A stretch of DNA of 64,000 bases, from NCBI RefSeq assembly GCF_004682045.1, contig NZ_QUZT01000010.1, positions 1 through 64,000 on the forward strand. Reading direction: 5' to 3'. The notes under the pieces were generated by a model that was given only the letters and a program-made list of their open reading frames with translations, was not told the DNA's origin and did no database searches. Made by a program: the position numbers and the translations under genes. Positions 15,102 to 26,459 of this stretch are shown here, in pieces (position 1 is the stretch's first letter; each line of letters opens with the position of its first letter). This stretch comes from Pseudomonas nabeulensis. Its GTDB lineage: Bacteria > Pseudomonadota > Gammaproteobacteria > Pseudomonadales > Pseudomonadaceae.

Positions 15102-16433
15102 ATGTCGATGACTTCGAATGCATCTGCTACAACCGCCCATCAATTTGACGGGGTCCCGGTATCGGACAAAAGTGTGCGCCGTGTAGGTTTCTGGATTGTT
15201 TTCCTGACCTTCGGCGTCTTCGGCTCTTGGGCCGCTTTCGCGCCGCTTGACAGCGCAGCCTACGCGCCAGGCGTGGTCACGGTGCAAAGCTACCGCAAGA
15301 CCGTTGAGCACTTGGAAGGCGGTATCGTCAAAGATGTGTTGGCTCGTGATGGCGACATCGTCAAGCGCGGCGATCCGATCGTGATCCTGGACGATTCGCA
15401 GCTTAAGGCCGAGTACGAAACTACTTACAGCCAGCTAATCGCGTCGAAAGCCATGGAGGCCCGTCTACGCGCAGAGCGTGACAATCTGTCGACTATAGAC
15501 TTTTCCGCCCTGCTGCCGGCCAGTACGCCGCGTGGGCAAGAAGCGCGCGACAGCGAAACCCAAGTCTTCAACGCCCGTCGCGGTGCGCGCTTGGGTGAGG
15601 TGGCAGTGCTCAAAGAGCGCATTGGCCAGTTGAACCAGCAGATCAAAGGCACCGAGGCCATGATCGGCACCAAGCAAAACTTGGGAAAATCCTACACCGG
15701 CGAGATCAGTGAGCTGGACGAGTTGCTCGCCCAGGGCTTCGTCGACAAACAGCGCTTGCTTGAACAACAACGCAAGCTCGACATGCTCAAATCGGAAATG
15801 GCCGACCACCGATCGTCCATTACCAAGACCCGATTGCAAATCAATGAGACCGAACTGCAGATACTGCAGATCAACAAAGACTTCAACTCCGATGTGGTCA
15901 AGCAACTGGCCGAGGTGCAAACCAAGGCCTATGACCTGCAGGAACGCACGACAGCTCTCAGAGACCGCCTGAGCCGGATTGTCATTCGCGCGCCTGAAGA
16001 CGGCATGGTCATCGATATGAAAGTCCACACTATCGGCGGTGTGATCCGACCCGGCGCGCCCATCATGGACATCGTACCGTCGGTATCCAGGTTGATCGTC
16101 GAAGCTCACGTTCCGCCCGTGGATATCGACCGTATCGGCGTCGGCAAGCTGGCAGACATGCGTTTCAGCGCGTTCAGTGCTGCGACGACGCCGGTTATCG
16201 AGGGCGAAGTTATCCAGGTGTCTGCCGACCGTATGACCGAAGAGCGTACCGGCCAGCCGTATTATCTAGCTCGCGTGCAAGTAACGGAGGCAGGTCAGCA
16301 CAAGCTGGGCGACCGCAAGCTGCTGCCCGGCATGCCCGCCGATGTACTGATCAAGACCGGCACGCGGACCATGCTGCAATACATTCTGCAGCCTGCACGC
16401 AACGCTATCTCCCAGTCGATGATCGAGGAGTGA
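15102..16433 (+). CDS. Type I secretion HlyD-family membrane fusion protein
   Basis: A 443-residue periplasmic adaptor linking the ABC exporter to TolC. A single membrane anchor lies at about residues 28-50 (VGFWIVFLTFGVFGSWAAFAP), then the lipoyl half-motif GGIVKDVLARDGDIVKRGDPI, a long coiled-coil hairpin (about 100-290) and the second lipoyl half (IRAPEDGMVIDMKVHTIGG). ATG 15102 has AGGA eight bases upstream. The stop is followed at once by the TolC gene. Confidence 0.92.
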   Translation: MSMTSNASATTAHQFDGVPVSDKSVRRVGFWIVFLTFGVFGSWAAFAPLDSAAYAPGVVTVQSYRKTVEHLEGGIVKDVLARDGDIVKRGDPIVILDDSQLKAEYETTYSQLIASKAMEARLRAERDNLSTIDFSALLPASTPRGQEARDSETQVFNARRGARLGEVAVLKERIGQLNQQIKGTEAMIGTKQNLGKSYTGEISELDELLAQGFVDKQRLLEQQRKLDMLKSEMADHRSSITKTRLQINETELQILQINKDFNSDVVKQLAEVQTKAYDLQERTTALRDRLSRIVIRAPEDGMVIDMKVHTIGGVIRPGAPIMDIVPSVSRLIVEAHVPPVDIDRIGVGKLADMRFSAFSAATTPVIEGEVIQVSADRMTEERTGQPYYLARVQVTEAGQHKLGDRKLLPGMPADVLIKTGTRTMLQYILQPARNAISQSMIEE

Positions 16434-16435
16434 CC

Positions 16436-18885
<2,450 letters not shown>

Positions 18886-18907
18886 GACGGCAACAGCGCG
18901 GGTAGCC

Positions 18908-19801
18908 ATGACTAAGTCCATTCTTCTTACAGGTTCTAACGGATTTACTGGCAAGGCGTTGAGTAGTGCTTTGTCCGCAAGAGGCTTCGTTGTCACTGAG
19001 CTTAGCGGACCTAAAAGCGAGGCTCCTGGGAAGATCTCATGTGACTTGAGTGACCGGGACGCACTTTTCCGGGCCTTGAACGAGGTGCAGGTAGACTGCG
19101 TCATTCATCTGGCCGCAATTTCGTTCGTTGCCAGCGCAGACGCTCAAGCGTTCTACCGCACCAATGTTGTTGGCACCTGCAATCTGCTGGACGTCATGGC
19201 CGACAAGCGACCTAAACAGGTAATCATTGCGAGCAGCGCCAATGTGTATGGCGTGCCGATCAGCAGCGCGCCGCTTTCAGAAGAGAGCCCGCTACTGCCG
19301 GTCAACCACTACGCTTGCAGCAAATTGGCCATGGAGCACATGGCGCGGACTTTCCAGGGTTTACTGCCCCTCGCCATCGTGCGCCCTTTCAATTACACCG
19401 GGGTCGGCCAGGAAGATCACTTCCTCATTCCCAAAATAGTCATGCATTTTGCCAAAAAAGCGCCGTTCATCGAACTGGGTAACCTGGATATCAGTCGCGA
19501 CTTCACGGGCATAGACGATGTAGTAAGTGCCTACTTGACGCTCATTGATAGCCACGTTCATGGAGAAACCCTCAACATTAGCAGCGGCGTGTCTATTAGC
19601 CTGCGCGAGATCATTGATGAGTTGCGGCAGTTGAGCGGTCATGATCTTGAGGTTCGCAGCAACCCTGGTTTTGTGCGTAGCACTGATATCAGAACGTTAT
19701 GTGGTGATTCTGGGAAACTTCAGAGTCTGACCGGTTGGAAGATCACCCAACCGATTCGTACAATCTTGAAAAGCATGCTTGATGCTGCCTCCGGACGCTG
19801 A
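18908..19801 (+). CDS. rmd: NAD-dependent epimerase/reductase, probable GDP-6-deoxy-D-lyxo-4-hexulose reductase
   Basis: A 297-residue short-chain dehydrogenase with nucleotide-binding loop GSNGFTGKALSSAL and catalytic Tyr135/Lys139 in YACSK. Its length, and its position directly after gmd, fit Rmd, which reduces the Gmd product to GDP-D-rhamnose; fucose or perosamine pathways would need a different partner (a longer epimerase/reductase or an aminotransferase), and neither is present. The symbol is given on that reasoning. The segment PFNYTGVGQEDHFLIPKIV is typical of the Rmd/Gmd-associated branch. Confidence 0.8.
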   Translation: MTKSILLTGSNGFTGKALSSALSARGFVVTELSGPKSEAPGKISCDLSDRDALFRALNEVQVDCVIHLAAISFVASADAQAFYRTNVVGTCNLLDVMADKRPKQVIIASSANVYGVPISSAPLSEESPLLPVNHYACSKLAMEHMARTFQGLLPLAIVRPFNYTGVGQEDHFLIPKIVMHFAKKAPFIELGNLDISRDFTGIDDVVSAYLTLIDSHVHGETLNISSGVSISLREIIDELRQLSGHDLEVRSNPGFVRSTDIRTLCGDSGKLQSLTGWKITQPIRTILKSMLDAASGR

Positions 19802-19807
19802 TCGGCA

Positions 19808-20803
19808 ATGGGTTTATTGAGATTCCTATTGGCCAGTTTAGTGCTCATGAGCCATTTGAGTATCGGCTTTCATGGATACAATCTTGGCGTTATGGCGGTG
19901 ATTGTCTTCTATCTGCTGGCTGGCCAAGTAGTGGTACGGCTCTGGGCGCGTATGCGCACGCTGCCCAACTGCATAGCCGTATTCGCCCGCGATCGTCTAC
20001 TTCGCATACTGCCGCAGTACTTTGTAGGCATCGGGCTTTCCACGCTAGTCTGGCTCTATTTTGGCCCGAGTTCGGAGTTTTTGCCGCTTCACCCTTCCGT
20101 CTGGGACTGGTTAGCAAATCTTACTGTGATTCCGCTTAACTTCTTCATGTACACCGGACTGACGAGCTTTATGTTGATCCCGCCCGCTTGGTCGCTGGGT
20201 GCGGAGTTACAGTTTTATCTGCTTACGCCGATGTTGTTCAGCTGGGGCACCTGTCGCTTGGGACTGATTTTCCTGGGCAGTTTTGCCGTATTTCTCTTGG
20301 CCCAGACCGGTACGCTACATACTGACTACTATGGCTACAGGCTTTTGCCTGGCATTTTGTTCATTTTTCTCCTGGGGTCGGCGCTTGCTGAGCAGTCGCC
20401 GTTGCACCCCCAAAATTCCCGTCACTGGGCGGGGTTGTGTGTGGCATGGGTGGTGATGGGCTTTTACGCTCTTGCGCTGCTGGTGACTCGCGATCACCAA
20501 CCATTCCGGCTTGAAGTGGCGCTAGGGCTGGTGGTGGGTTTGCCGCTGATCCTGATGCTACAAAAAAAAACCAGTCCCCGTCCGTGGCTCAAGCTGCTTA
20601 ATAGAAGGGCCGGGGAGCTGTCATTCGGCATCTTTCTTTATCACTTCCCAGTGATCTGGACCCTTGAGTCGCTTGGCCAGCCTCATACCGGGTTGGCCGC
20701 ATTTCCCTCCGTCATGGTATTCAGCACCCTGCTTGCAGCGGCGGGTCATTGGTGCGTTGAGCGACCTTTGTGGCGATACTTGCGCCCACGGGTACTTGTC
20801 TGA
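19808..20803 (+). CDS. Acyltransferase 3 family membrane protein
   Basis: A 331-residue integral membrane protein with about ten hydrophobic helices. The opening LRFLLASLVLMSHLSIGFHG and the later IPPAWSLGAELQFYLLTP match the acyltransferase-3 (OafA-like) pattern, in which a buried His and Arg transfer an acyl group to extracytoplasmic sugars. It probably O-acetylates the polysaccharide. ATG 19808 lies six bases after rmd. It is slightly shorter than many family members (about 350-380 residues) and lacks a C-terminal SGNH domain. Confidence 0.85.
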   Translation: MGLLRFLLASLVLMSHLSIGFHGYNLGVMAVIVFYLLAGQVVVRLWARMRTLPNCIAVFARDRLLRILPQYFVGIGLSTLVWLYFGPSSEFLPLHPSVWDWLANLTVIPLNFFMYTGLTSFMLIPPAWSLGAELQFYLLTPMLFSWGTCRLGLIFLGSFAVFLLAQTGTLHTDYYGYRLLPGILFIFLLGSALAEQSPLHPQNSRHWAGLCVAWVVMGFYALALLVTRDHQPFRLEVALGLVVGLPLILMLQKKTSPRPWLKLLNRRAGELSFGIFLYHFPVIWTLESLGQPHTGLAAFPSVMVFSTLLAAAGHWCVERPLWRYLRPRVLV

Positions 20804-20823
20804 ACTTTATTAGGAAGCAAACG

Positions 20824-21618
20824 TTGACAAACGCACTGCAAGAACTGTGGCGAACACGGCACTTTATAAAAAGCGCGGTTCGAAACGAGTTTGCCACCCG
20901 TTTTGCCCGCAGCCGGCTGGGCGGGTTATGGATGATCATTTATCCTCTCGCCCAGATCGTTATCTACGCGTTCATTTTGTCGGCCGTTATGGCGGCACGC
21001 CTGCCCGGTATCGCCGGTACTTACTCTTATGCGATCTACCTGACCGCGGGAATTCTAGGGTGGTCATTGTTTACCGAGGTCTTGAGCCGAAGCCTGGGCG
21101 TCTTTATCGATAACGGCAACCTGCTCAAGAAGATGGCGTTTCCCCGGCTTGCTCTGCCGGTTATCCTTGCAGGCAGCTGCCTCATCAACAATCTGCTTTT
21201 GCTGCTCGTCAGTCTTGCGGTGTTCGCCTGCCTTGGTCATTGGCCGGGTATGAGCATTTTCTGGCTGCCCCTGCTCACGCTGCTCACCCTGTTTCTGGCC
21301 TTAGGTCTGGGGTTGAGTTTGGGCATTATCAATGTGTTTTTGCGCGATGTGGGCCAGGTCATTCCCATATTCATTCAATTCGGTTTCTGGCTGACGCCTA
21401 TCGTCTACGTCATGGCTATGATTCCACAAAAATTTCAGTTCATTCTCTACCTCAATCCCATGACTGGCATTATTCAGGCGTATCAAAGCGTGATGGTATT
21501 CGGCCGTATGCCGGACTTGATGCTATTGATATATCCCGTTGTATTCACCTTGGTCATGGGTGCTCTTGCCGCCCAGTTGTACCGCCGCGCGGGTGATGAA
21601 ATGGTGGATGCGTTATGA
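20824..21618 (+). CDS. wzm: O-polysaccharide ABC transporter permease (Wzm type)
   Basis: A 264-residue ABC-2 type permease with six membrane helices, beginning LTNALQELWRTRHFIKSAV, a typical amphipathic N-terminus of Wzm. The start is TTG 20824: AGGAAG lies six bases upstream, and the upstream open frame (from 20770) overlaps the acyltransferase gene. With the following ATPase it would export lipid-linked O-polysaccharide across the inner membrane. The stop overlaps the ATG of wzt. Confidence 0.9.
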   Translation: MTNALQELWRTRHFIKSAVRNEFATRFARSRLGGLWMIIYPLAQIVIYAFILSAVMAARLPGIAGTYSYAIYLTAGILGWSLFTEVLSRSLGVFIDNGNLLKKMAFPRLALPVILAGSCLINNLLLLLVSLAVFACLGHWPGMSIFWLPLLTLLTLFLALGLGLSLGIINVFLRDVGQVIPIFIQFGFWLTPIVYVMAMIPQKFQFILYLNPMTGIIQAYQSVMVFGRMPDLMLLIYPVVFTLVMGALAAQLYRRAGDEMVDAL

Positions 21619-22877
21619 GTGCTGTATTAAAAGTAGAAGGTGTGGGCAAGGCATACCGCACCTACCATCGGGAGCTTCACCGTGTGTTGTCATGGTTCGG
21701 CTGGCGCGTCAAGCCGAAGGCCGAGGTATGGGTGCTGCAAGACATCAACTTTGAAGTCCAGGCCGGTGAGGCCGTGGGTATCATCGGTCAAAACGGTGCA
21801 GGCAAAAGCACGCTGCTCAAAATCATCACCGGCACGTTGAAAGCCAGTGCCGGCCATGTTGAAGTCCAGGGTAAGATTGCCGCCATCCTCGAGCTGGGCA
21901 TGGGGTTTCACCCGGATCTGACCGGTCGCCAAAATGCTTATCATGCAGCTAGCCTGCTCGGATACACCACTGAGCAGATCACCGCTATCATCGAAGAAAT
22001 CAAAGAGTTTGCCGAAATCGGCGATTACTTCGACCATCCGGTGCGCACTTACAGCAGCGGCATGCAGATGCGTGTGGCGTTCGCGGTGGCGACCGCTTAC
22101 CGGCCGGAAATCCTGATCGTCGACGAAGCACTGTCGGTAGGAGATGCCTACTTTCAACACAAGTGCTTCAGCCTGATTCGCGATTTTCAAGCGCAAGGTA
22201 CCTCGCTTCTGTTTGTCTCCCATGACAGCGCAAGTATCCAGTCGCTATGCAATCGCGCCGTTCTGTTGCACAAGGGCAAGTTGCTGAAGGTGGGCGCGCC
22301 GCAGCAGATCATTGACCTGTACAATGCCAGTCTGGCTGATCCAGACTTGAAGCATACACGTCTAAGTGGCGACGCCAACGGTGGCGGCATCCGTTCTGGT
22401 ACGGGCGAGGCGTTAATTGATACGGTTCGACTGCTGGACGCTCAAGAGCAGCCACTGGATACCGTCGCCACCGGTGAGCCGGTCAAACTATGCATCGTCA
22501 TTGATGTACACAAAGCCATTGACGAGTTGGTATGCGGTTTTGTCATTCGTGACCGCGCGGGTAACTGGATTTTCGGGATCAACTCCAAGGATTATGGCAA
22601 AGACTTGGCAGGCTTGCAGCCAGGACAAAAGCTGGTCCTATCCTTCGGCTTCGACCTCAACTTGGGCGAAGGCACCTATAGCGTCAGCGTTGCGCTTACC
22701 CGCTCGCACCGCTCCCATGTTGAGAAGAACTACGACTGGTTGGACCTAGCCCACGTGTTTAAAGTAGTCAACGTGCACAAAAAACACTTTGCCGGCCTTG
22801 CTTGGCTGGATGCCCATGTCGAACTGACTTCGTTGTCAGATGGCCCCAATAAAACTTTGGATCATGTCAATCCATGA
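21615..22877 (+). CDS. wzt: O-polysaccharide ABC transporter ATPase with carbohydrate-binding domain (Wzt type)
   Basis: A 420-residue protein. The ATPase domain has Walker A GIIGQNGAGKSTLLK, the signature YSSGMQMRVAFAVATAY and Walker B ILIVDEALSVGD. A C-terminal strand-rich extension of about 150 residues (from roughly 270) corresponds to the Wzt C-terminal domain that recognises the chain-end modification before export. This implies that the polysaccharide carries a terminal cap, and a methyltransferase is encoded next. The ATG overlaps the wzm stop. Confidence 0.92.
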   Translation: MSAVLKVEGVGKAYRTYHRELHRVLSWFGWRVKPKAEVWVLQDINFEVQAGEAVGIIGQNGAGKSTLLKIITGTLKASAGHVEVQGKIAAILELGMGFHPDLTGRQNAYHAASLLGYTTEQITAIIEEIKEFAEIGDYFDHPVRTYSSGMQMRVAFAVATAYRPEILIVDEALSVGDAYFQHKCFSLIRDFQAQGTSLLFVSHDSASIQSLCNRAVLLHKGKLLKVGAPQQIIDLYNASLADPDLKHTRLSGDANGGGIRSGTGEALIDTVRLLDAQEQPLDTVATGEPVKLCIVIDVHKAIDELVCGFVIRDRAGNWIFGINSKDYGKDLAGLQPGQKLVLSFGFDLNLGEGTYSVSVALTRSHRSHVEKNYDWLDLAHVFKVVNVHKKHFAGLAWLDAHVELTSLSDGPNKTLDHVNP

Positions 22878-23800
22878 AAAAGCTGTTGAGAACGATCTAT
22901 TTGAAAATTCGTGACCTGCCTGTCATTGGCGCATTGGCGCAGCAAGTGCTTGCTTTCGTCCGTAATCGCAATCAGGGTGCCACGCGAGCAGTGAACTGGG
23001 AACAGGCTCAACAGGTTGGCAGCCTTGCCGAGCGTCTTGAAGTCGTCGAACAATTGGTCAAGGCTCAGGCGAATGCCATCGCGGGGCTCAATAACGCAAG
23101 CAAAAACCTTAAGCGCGAGCAGCTTGAGTGGAAGTCTGCGTTGGGCAAGTCTGAACGGCATCAAAGTGCGCGAACAGAGTTCGTGCGCGACGAGATCATG
23201 TTCGAGCTGCGCAAGGTGCTCAAGGTCAAACCCTCCGCAGCCCCAGGTGAAGGTGCGAAGCAGTCAACAATCCCGGCGCGCATCCTGCCCCATGTACAAC
23301 TTGGCAATCAGCCCGTTCGGATTAACGTGGGTTGCGGGCACATTCCTCATCCGGACAAGCTCAATGTCGATGTGCGTGAATTGCCTGGCGTGGACATTGT
23401 TTCTGGCGCCGAAAATCTGCCATTTGAACCCGACACAGTGGAACTGATTTACGCCGCACACCTGCTGGAGCATTTCCCGCGCCGCTACCTGCTCGATGTG
23501 CTGCTGCCGCACTGGCATAGCATTCTCAAAAGCGACGGCACGCTGCAGTTGGTGGTGCCGGATTCTCAGGCCATGCTTGCCAGCTACCAACGTGGCGAGA
23601 TGAGCTTTGATACCTTTGCCGAAGTCACCTTTGGCAAGCAGGACTACGACGGCGATTTTCATTACGCCATGTACAGCCCGGACACTCTGAGCCAACTGTT
23701 GCGTGAGGCGGGTTTTGGACACTTGGAAGTGCTGGCGGCTGATCGAGTTAATGGTGATTGCCGAGAAATGGAAGTCACTGCGAGGAAGTTGGGCGCATGA
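22874..23800 (+). CDS. SAM-dependent methyltransferase, probable chain-terminating
   Basis: A 308-residue protein. Residues 1-110 are helical and contain a coiled-coil-like stretch (ERLEVVEQLVKAQANAIAG). The catalytic domain has motif I as INVGCGHIPHPDKLNVDV, followed by GAENLPFEPDTVELIYAAHLLEHF, typical of class I methyltransferases of sugar clusters. Joined to a Wzt with a C-terminal recognition domain, it is a good candidate for the enzyme that caps the non-reducing end and sets chain length. The ATG overlaps the wzt stop, and the stop overlaps the next ATG. Confidence 0.85.
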   Translation: MKKLLRTIYLKIRDLPVIGALAQQVLAFVRNRNQGATRAVNWEQAQQVGSLAERLEVVEQLVKAQANAIAGLNNASKNLKREQLEWKSALGKSERHQSARTEFVRDEIMFELRKVLKVKPSAAPGEGAKQSTIPARILPHVQLGNQPVRINVGCGHIPHPDKLNVDVRELPGVDIVSGAENLPFEPDTVELIYAAHLLEHFPRRYLLDVLLPHWHSILKSDGTLQLVVPDSQAMLASYQRGEMSFDTFAEVTFGKQDYDGDFHYAMYSPDTLSQLLREAGFGHLEVLAADRVNGDCREMEVTARKLGA

Positions 23801-26013
23801 AAATCAGCTTGGTCGTCAACACTTACAACCGCATGCACACGCTGCCCAATACATTGGATGCCCTGCAGTATCTGCGCTATCCCGATCTTGAAGTCATCGT
23901 TGTGGATGGGCCTAGCACCGACGGCACGCTGAGCTATCTTAACGACAACTGGAAAGGCAAAGTCAAAATTGCCACGTGCCCCGCGGCCAACCTGTCCATG
24001 TCACGTAACATCGGCATTGACCAAGCCTCGGGCGACATCGTCGCGTTTATTGATGACGATGGCATTCCTGAACCCGACTGGCTGAATGAGCTGTCCCATG
24101 CCTACATCGACCGCACGGTCGGGGCGGCGGGCGGCTTCGTGCGCAACCACACCGGCGTTGAGTTCCAAACCCGCTACATCGTCAGTGGTCGTAACGGCGA
24201 ATCCGAAGTGCTGCTCAACCATCCAACCGATGTGCCTCACGCTAAGGCCGGCGCGTTCAAAGTACCGGGCATGATCGGCGTGAACTCCAGCTTTCGGCGT
24301 AGCGCATTGCATGAGGTGGGCGGTTTCGATGAGCAGTACGCCTACTTCCTCGACGAAACCGATGTAATTTTCCGTATGGTCGACGCCGGGTACGACATCA
24401 AGATGATGCCAAGCGCCGAAGTCCATCACAAATACGCACCCAGCCACATACGTAACGAAAAAGGAATCGCCCGCACCTGGCTGACCATCGCCCGCAGCAC
24501 TGCTTACTTCTGCTTGCAGAATGCCACGCCCGACATGGCGCTGGGCGAAACGTTCTACACCGTCGAGAAACACCGTCGCAAACTTCGCACCCATACACGC
24601 TGGGCAGAAGAAACCGGGCTGCTGCCGCCAGTAGAAGCCAAGCGCATGTTCCAGGAAATCGAAGACGGTTTCGACGCCGGCATCCAAGATGCCTTCAGTC
24701 ATCCGTGGCGCAAAGTCGTGACGTTCAATCCCGACCAAGCCTGGCAAGCGTTTCTGCCGCTGCTGGCTCCAAAGCAACGGTTGCACCTCGCCTTCACCAC
24801 CACCCTTTACCCGCCTAGCGACTGCGGCGGTGTGGGCGTAATAATTTACCAGATGGCCACCGAACTGGCGCGTCAAGGACATGAAGTTACTGTCATGACC
24901 TCCGCACAGGTGGGCATGCCGCATACCGTGGATTTCGAAGAAGGCGTGTGGGTCCATCGTCTTCCGGGCGGCGCGAGCGCTATTACACCGCCCGATGGCA
25001 TGCCATACATGCCGCCGGGTGTTAGCCACAATGCCGTGAATATCCTCGCCGAGTTGGAACGGGTTAGTGCCCGCCGCCGCTTTGACTGGGTGGTCGGCAC
25101 CATTTGGGACCTCGACACTGCGGCGATCATCGCCAGTAAGCGGTTCAAAGTTGCGCTGTACCTGGTGACCAGCTACCGCTTGATGCAAGACAGCAAACCG
25201 GAATGGACCCCTGACAGCAGCTACTTTAAAAACCACGTTCAGCCGATGATCGAAGCCGAGAAGTGGGCGCTGAACAATGCTGACCTGATTCTCACCAGCA
25301 CACAGGCCATCCGCCGCGATGTGGAGCAAGCCTATGCCTTGCAATTGGCCGATGAGCGAGTGCAACTGCATCCGTTTGGCATGCGCGCAGGTACTGCTAC
25401 TCCAACAGTTGGGGATGGCAACATCGTTAAACTGTTGTACCTGGGTCGGTTCGAAACGCGCAAAGGGATCGACATTCTGATGCAGGCATTGCCGGCGCTG
25501 CTGGAGGCGCACCCAGAAGTGCACGTCACACTCGCCGGTGACAACCGTTTGCTGGGACCAGACGGTCGTACGTATCTACAGGCGTTCCAGCAGGAAAACG
25601 CTGGTGCTGCGTGGATGTCTCGGGTCGAAATACCTGGTCTAATCGACGAGCAACGGCTGCAACAGGTCTATGCCGACTGCGACATTTTCGTTGCGCCGAG
25701 CCGATACGAAAGTTTCGGCCTGATTTACCTGGAAGCCATGCGTTATGGCAAAGCATGCGTCGGTTGCAGCAGCGGCGGTGTTGTCGAGATCGTGCAGCAC
25801 GGTGAAACCGGCTTGCTGGTGCCGCCGGAAGATGTTCATGCCTTGCACGATGCACTTAAGCAGCTAGTGCAGTCGGCCGAACTGCGTCGCCAATACGGTG
25901 AAGCCGGTTTGCGTAGATTCGAAGAAAGCTTCACCCTAAGCGCTTTCGCCACTCGTTTGGGTCTGGCCCTACAAGAGCGTCTTGAAGATCGGAAATCCCG
26001 CTCAGGAATCTAA
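23797..26013 (+). CDS. Two-domain glycosyltransferase (GT2-GT4 fusion)
   Basis: A 738-residue protein with two complete catalytic domains. Residues 1-270 are GT2 (GT-A fold): ISLVVNTYNRMHTLPNTLDA, then VDGPSTDGT and the metal-binding DDDG in AFIDDDGIPEPDW. Residues about 345-735 are GT4 (GT-B fold): LYLGRFETRKGIDILMQALP and SRYESFGLIYLEAMRYGKA. ATG 23797 is chosen because it overlaps the methyltransferase stop. Such fusions often build alternating linkages of a repeat unit; with only one other GT4 divergently encoded and one on the far side, this enzyme may make most of the repeat. Confidence 0.88.
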   Translation: MKISLVVNTYNRMHTLPNTLDALQYLRYPDLEVIVVDGPSTDGTLSYLNDNWKGKVKIATCPAANLSMSRNIGIDQASGDIVAFIDDDGIPEPDWLNELSHAYIDRTVGAAGGFVRNHTGVEFQTRYIVSGRNGESEVLLNHPTDVPHAKAGAFKVPGMIGVNSSFRRSALHEVGGFDEQYAYFLDETDVIFRMVDAGYDIKMMPSAEVHHKYAPSHIRNEKGIARTWLTIARSTAYFCLQNATPDMALGETFYTVEKHRRKLRTHTRWAEETGLLPPVEAKRMFQEIEDGFDAGIQDAFSHPWRKVVTFNPDQAWQAFLPLLAPKQRLHLAFTTTLYPPSDCGGVGVIIYQMATELARQGHEVTVMTSAQVGMPHTVDFEEGVWVHRLPGGASAITPPDGMPYMPPGVSHNAVNILAELERVSARRRFDWVVGTIWDLDTAAIIASKRFKVALYLVTSYRLMQDSKPEWTPDSSYFKNHVQPMIEAEKWALNNADLILTSTQAIRRDVEQAYALQLADERVQLHPFGMRAGTATPTVGDGNIVKLLYLGRFETRKGIDILMQALPALLEAHPEVHVTLAGDNRLLGPDGRTYLQAFQQENAGAAWMSRVEIPGLIDEQRLQQVYADCDIFVAPSRYESFGLIYLEAMRYGKACVGCSSGGVVEIVQHGETGLLVPPEDVHALHDALKQLVQSAELRRQYGEAGLRRFEESFTLSAFATRLGLALQERLEDRKSRSGI

Positions 26014-26459
26014 GGTGCAAAGAAGCCTCTTGTTCCCTTACCTCAGATGAGCCGGATTAATGCCACTCGGATGAGGTGCGATCATTTCTATCAAAGCGCG
26101 TGCGATGCTAAAGATAGGCGACTACTCGTGGCGATTTGACAGTATTTGTAGAAAAAATTTGCGCCGTGAAAGAACCGCATAGTGGCCGAATACCAGCAGC
26201 CGACAAACGGGAAAGTCGCCACGAGTTCGCCTGAACCCCTTGTTTTTCGGGGGGCATTGCGCTTGCGATGGAGGCTTATGGTTATTTAAAAGCCTATCAA
26301 AAGCTTTTTTTTAATGAATCTTCCTACTTCCAAGCCGCTCATAGACTACGGATTGATTGGTTGCAGGCTACATAACCTGTGGGCATAATCCTACATGCTT
26401 CGGCTACGGTCGGGCTACTGAGCTCAGTATTGCAGTGAACCTTAAGGAGTTACATTTTC
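26014..26459. other. Long leader region before the DUF4214 gene
   Basis: About 450 bases with no gene. It contains an imperfect inverted repeat with arms around 26116-26136 and 26214-26234 (core ACTCGTGGCGA and its complement), and a possible terminator/attenuator at 26288-26312 (AAAAGC, loop, GCTTTTTTTT). AAGGAG at 26442-26447 is the ribosome binding site of the next gene. The size suggests a separate promoter and a structured 5' leader. Confidence 0.55.
26288..26312 (+). terminator. Possible terminator/attenuator between the glycosyltransferase and DUF4214 genes
   Basis: AAAAGC and GCTTTT separated by a short loop, then a T-run (eight T in all). The stem is short and AT-rich, so it would be weak, but it would separate strong expression of the DUF4214 gene from the upstream operon. 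Confidence 0.4.

Noticed and set aside
24001..25524. Long minus-strand open frame over the GT2-GT4 gene
   Set aside because: Shadow of a clear two-domain glycosyltransferase; His/Ala/Arg-rich composition typical of GC-rich antisense frames.
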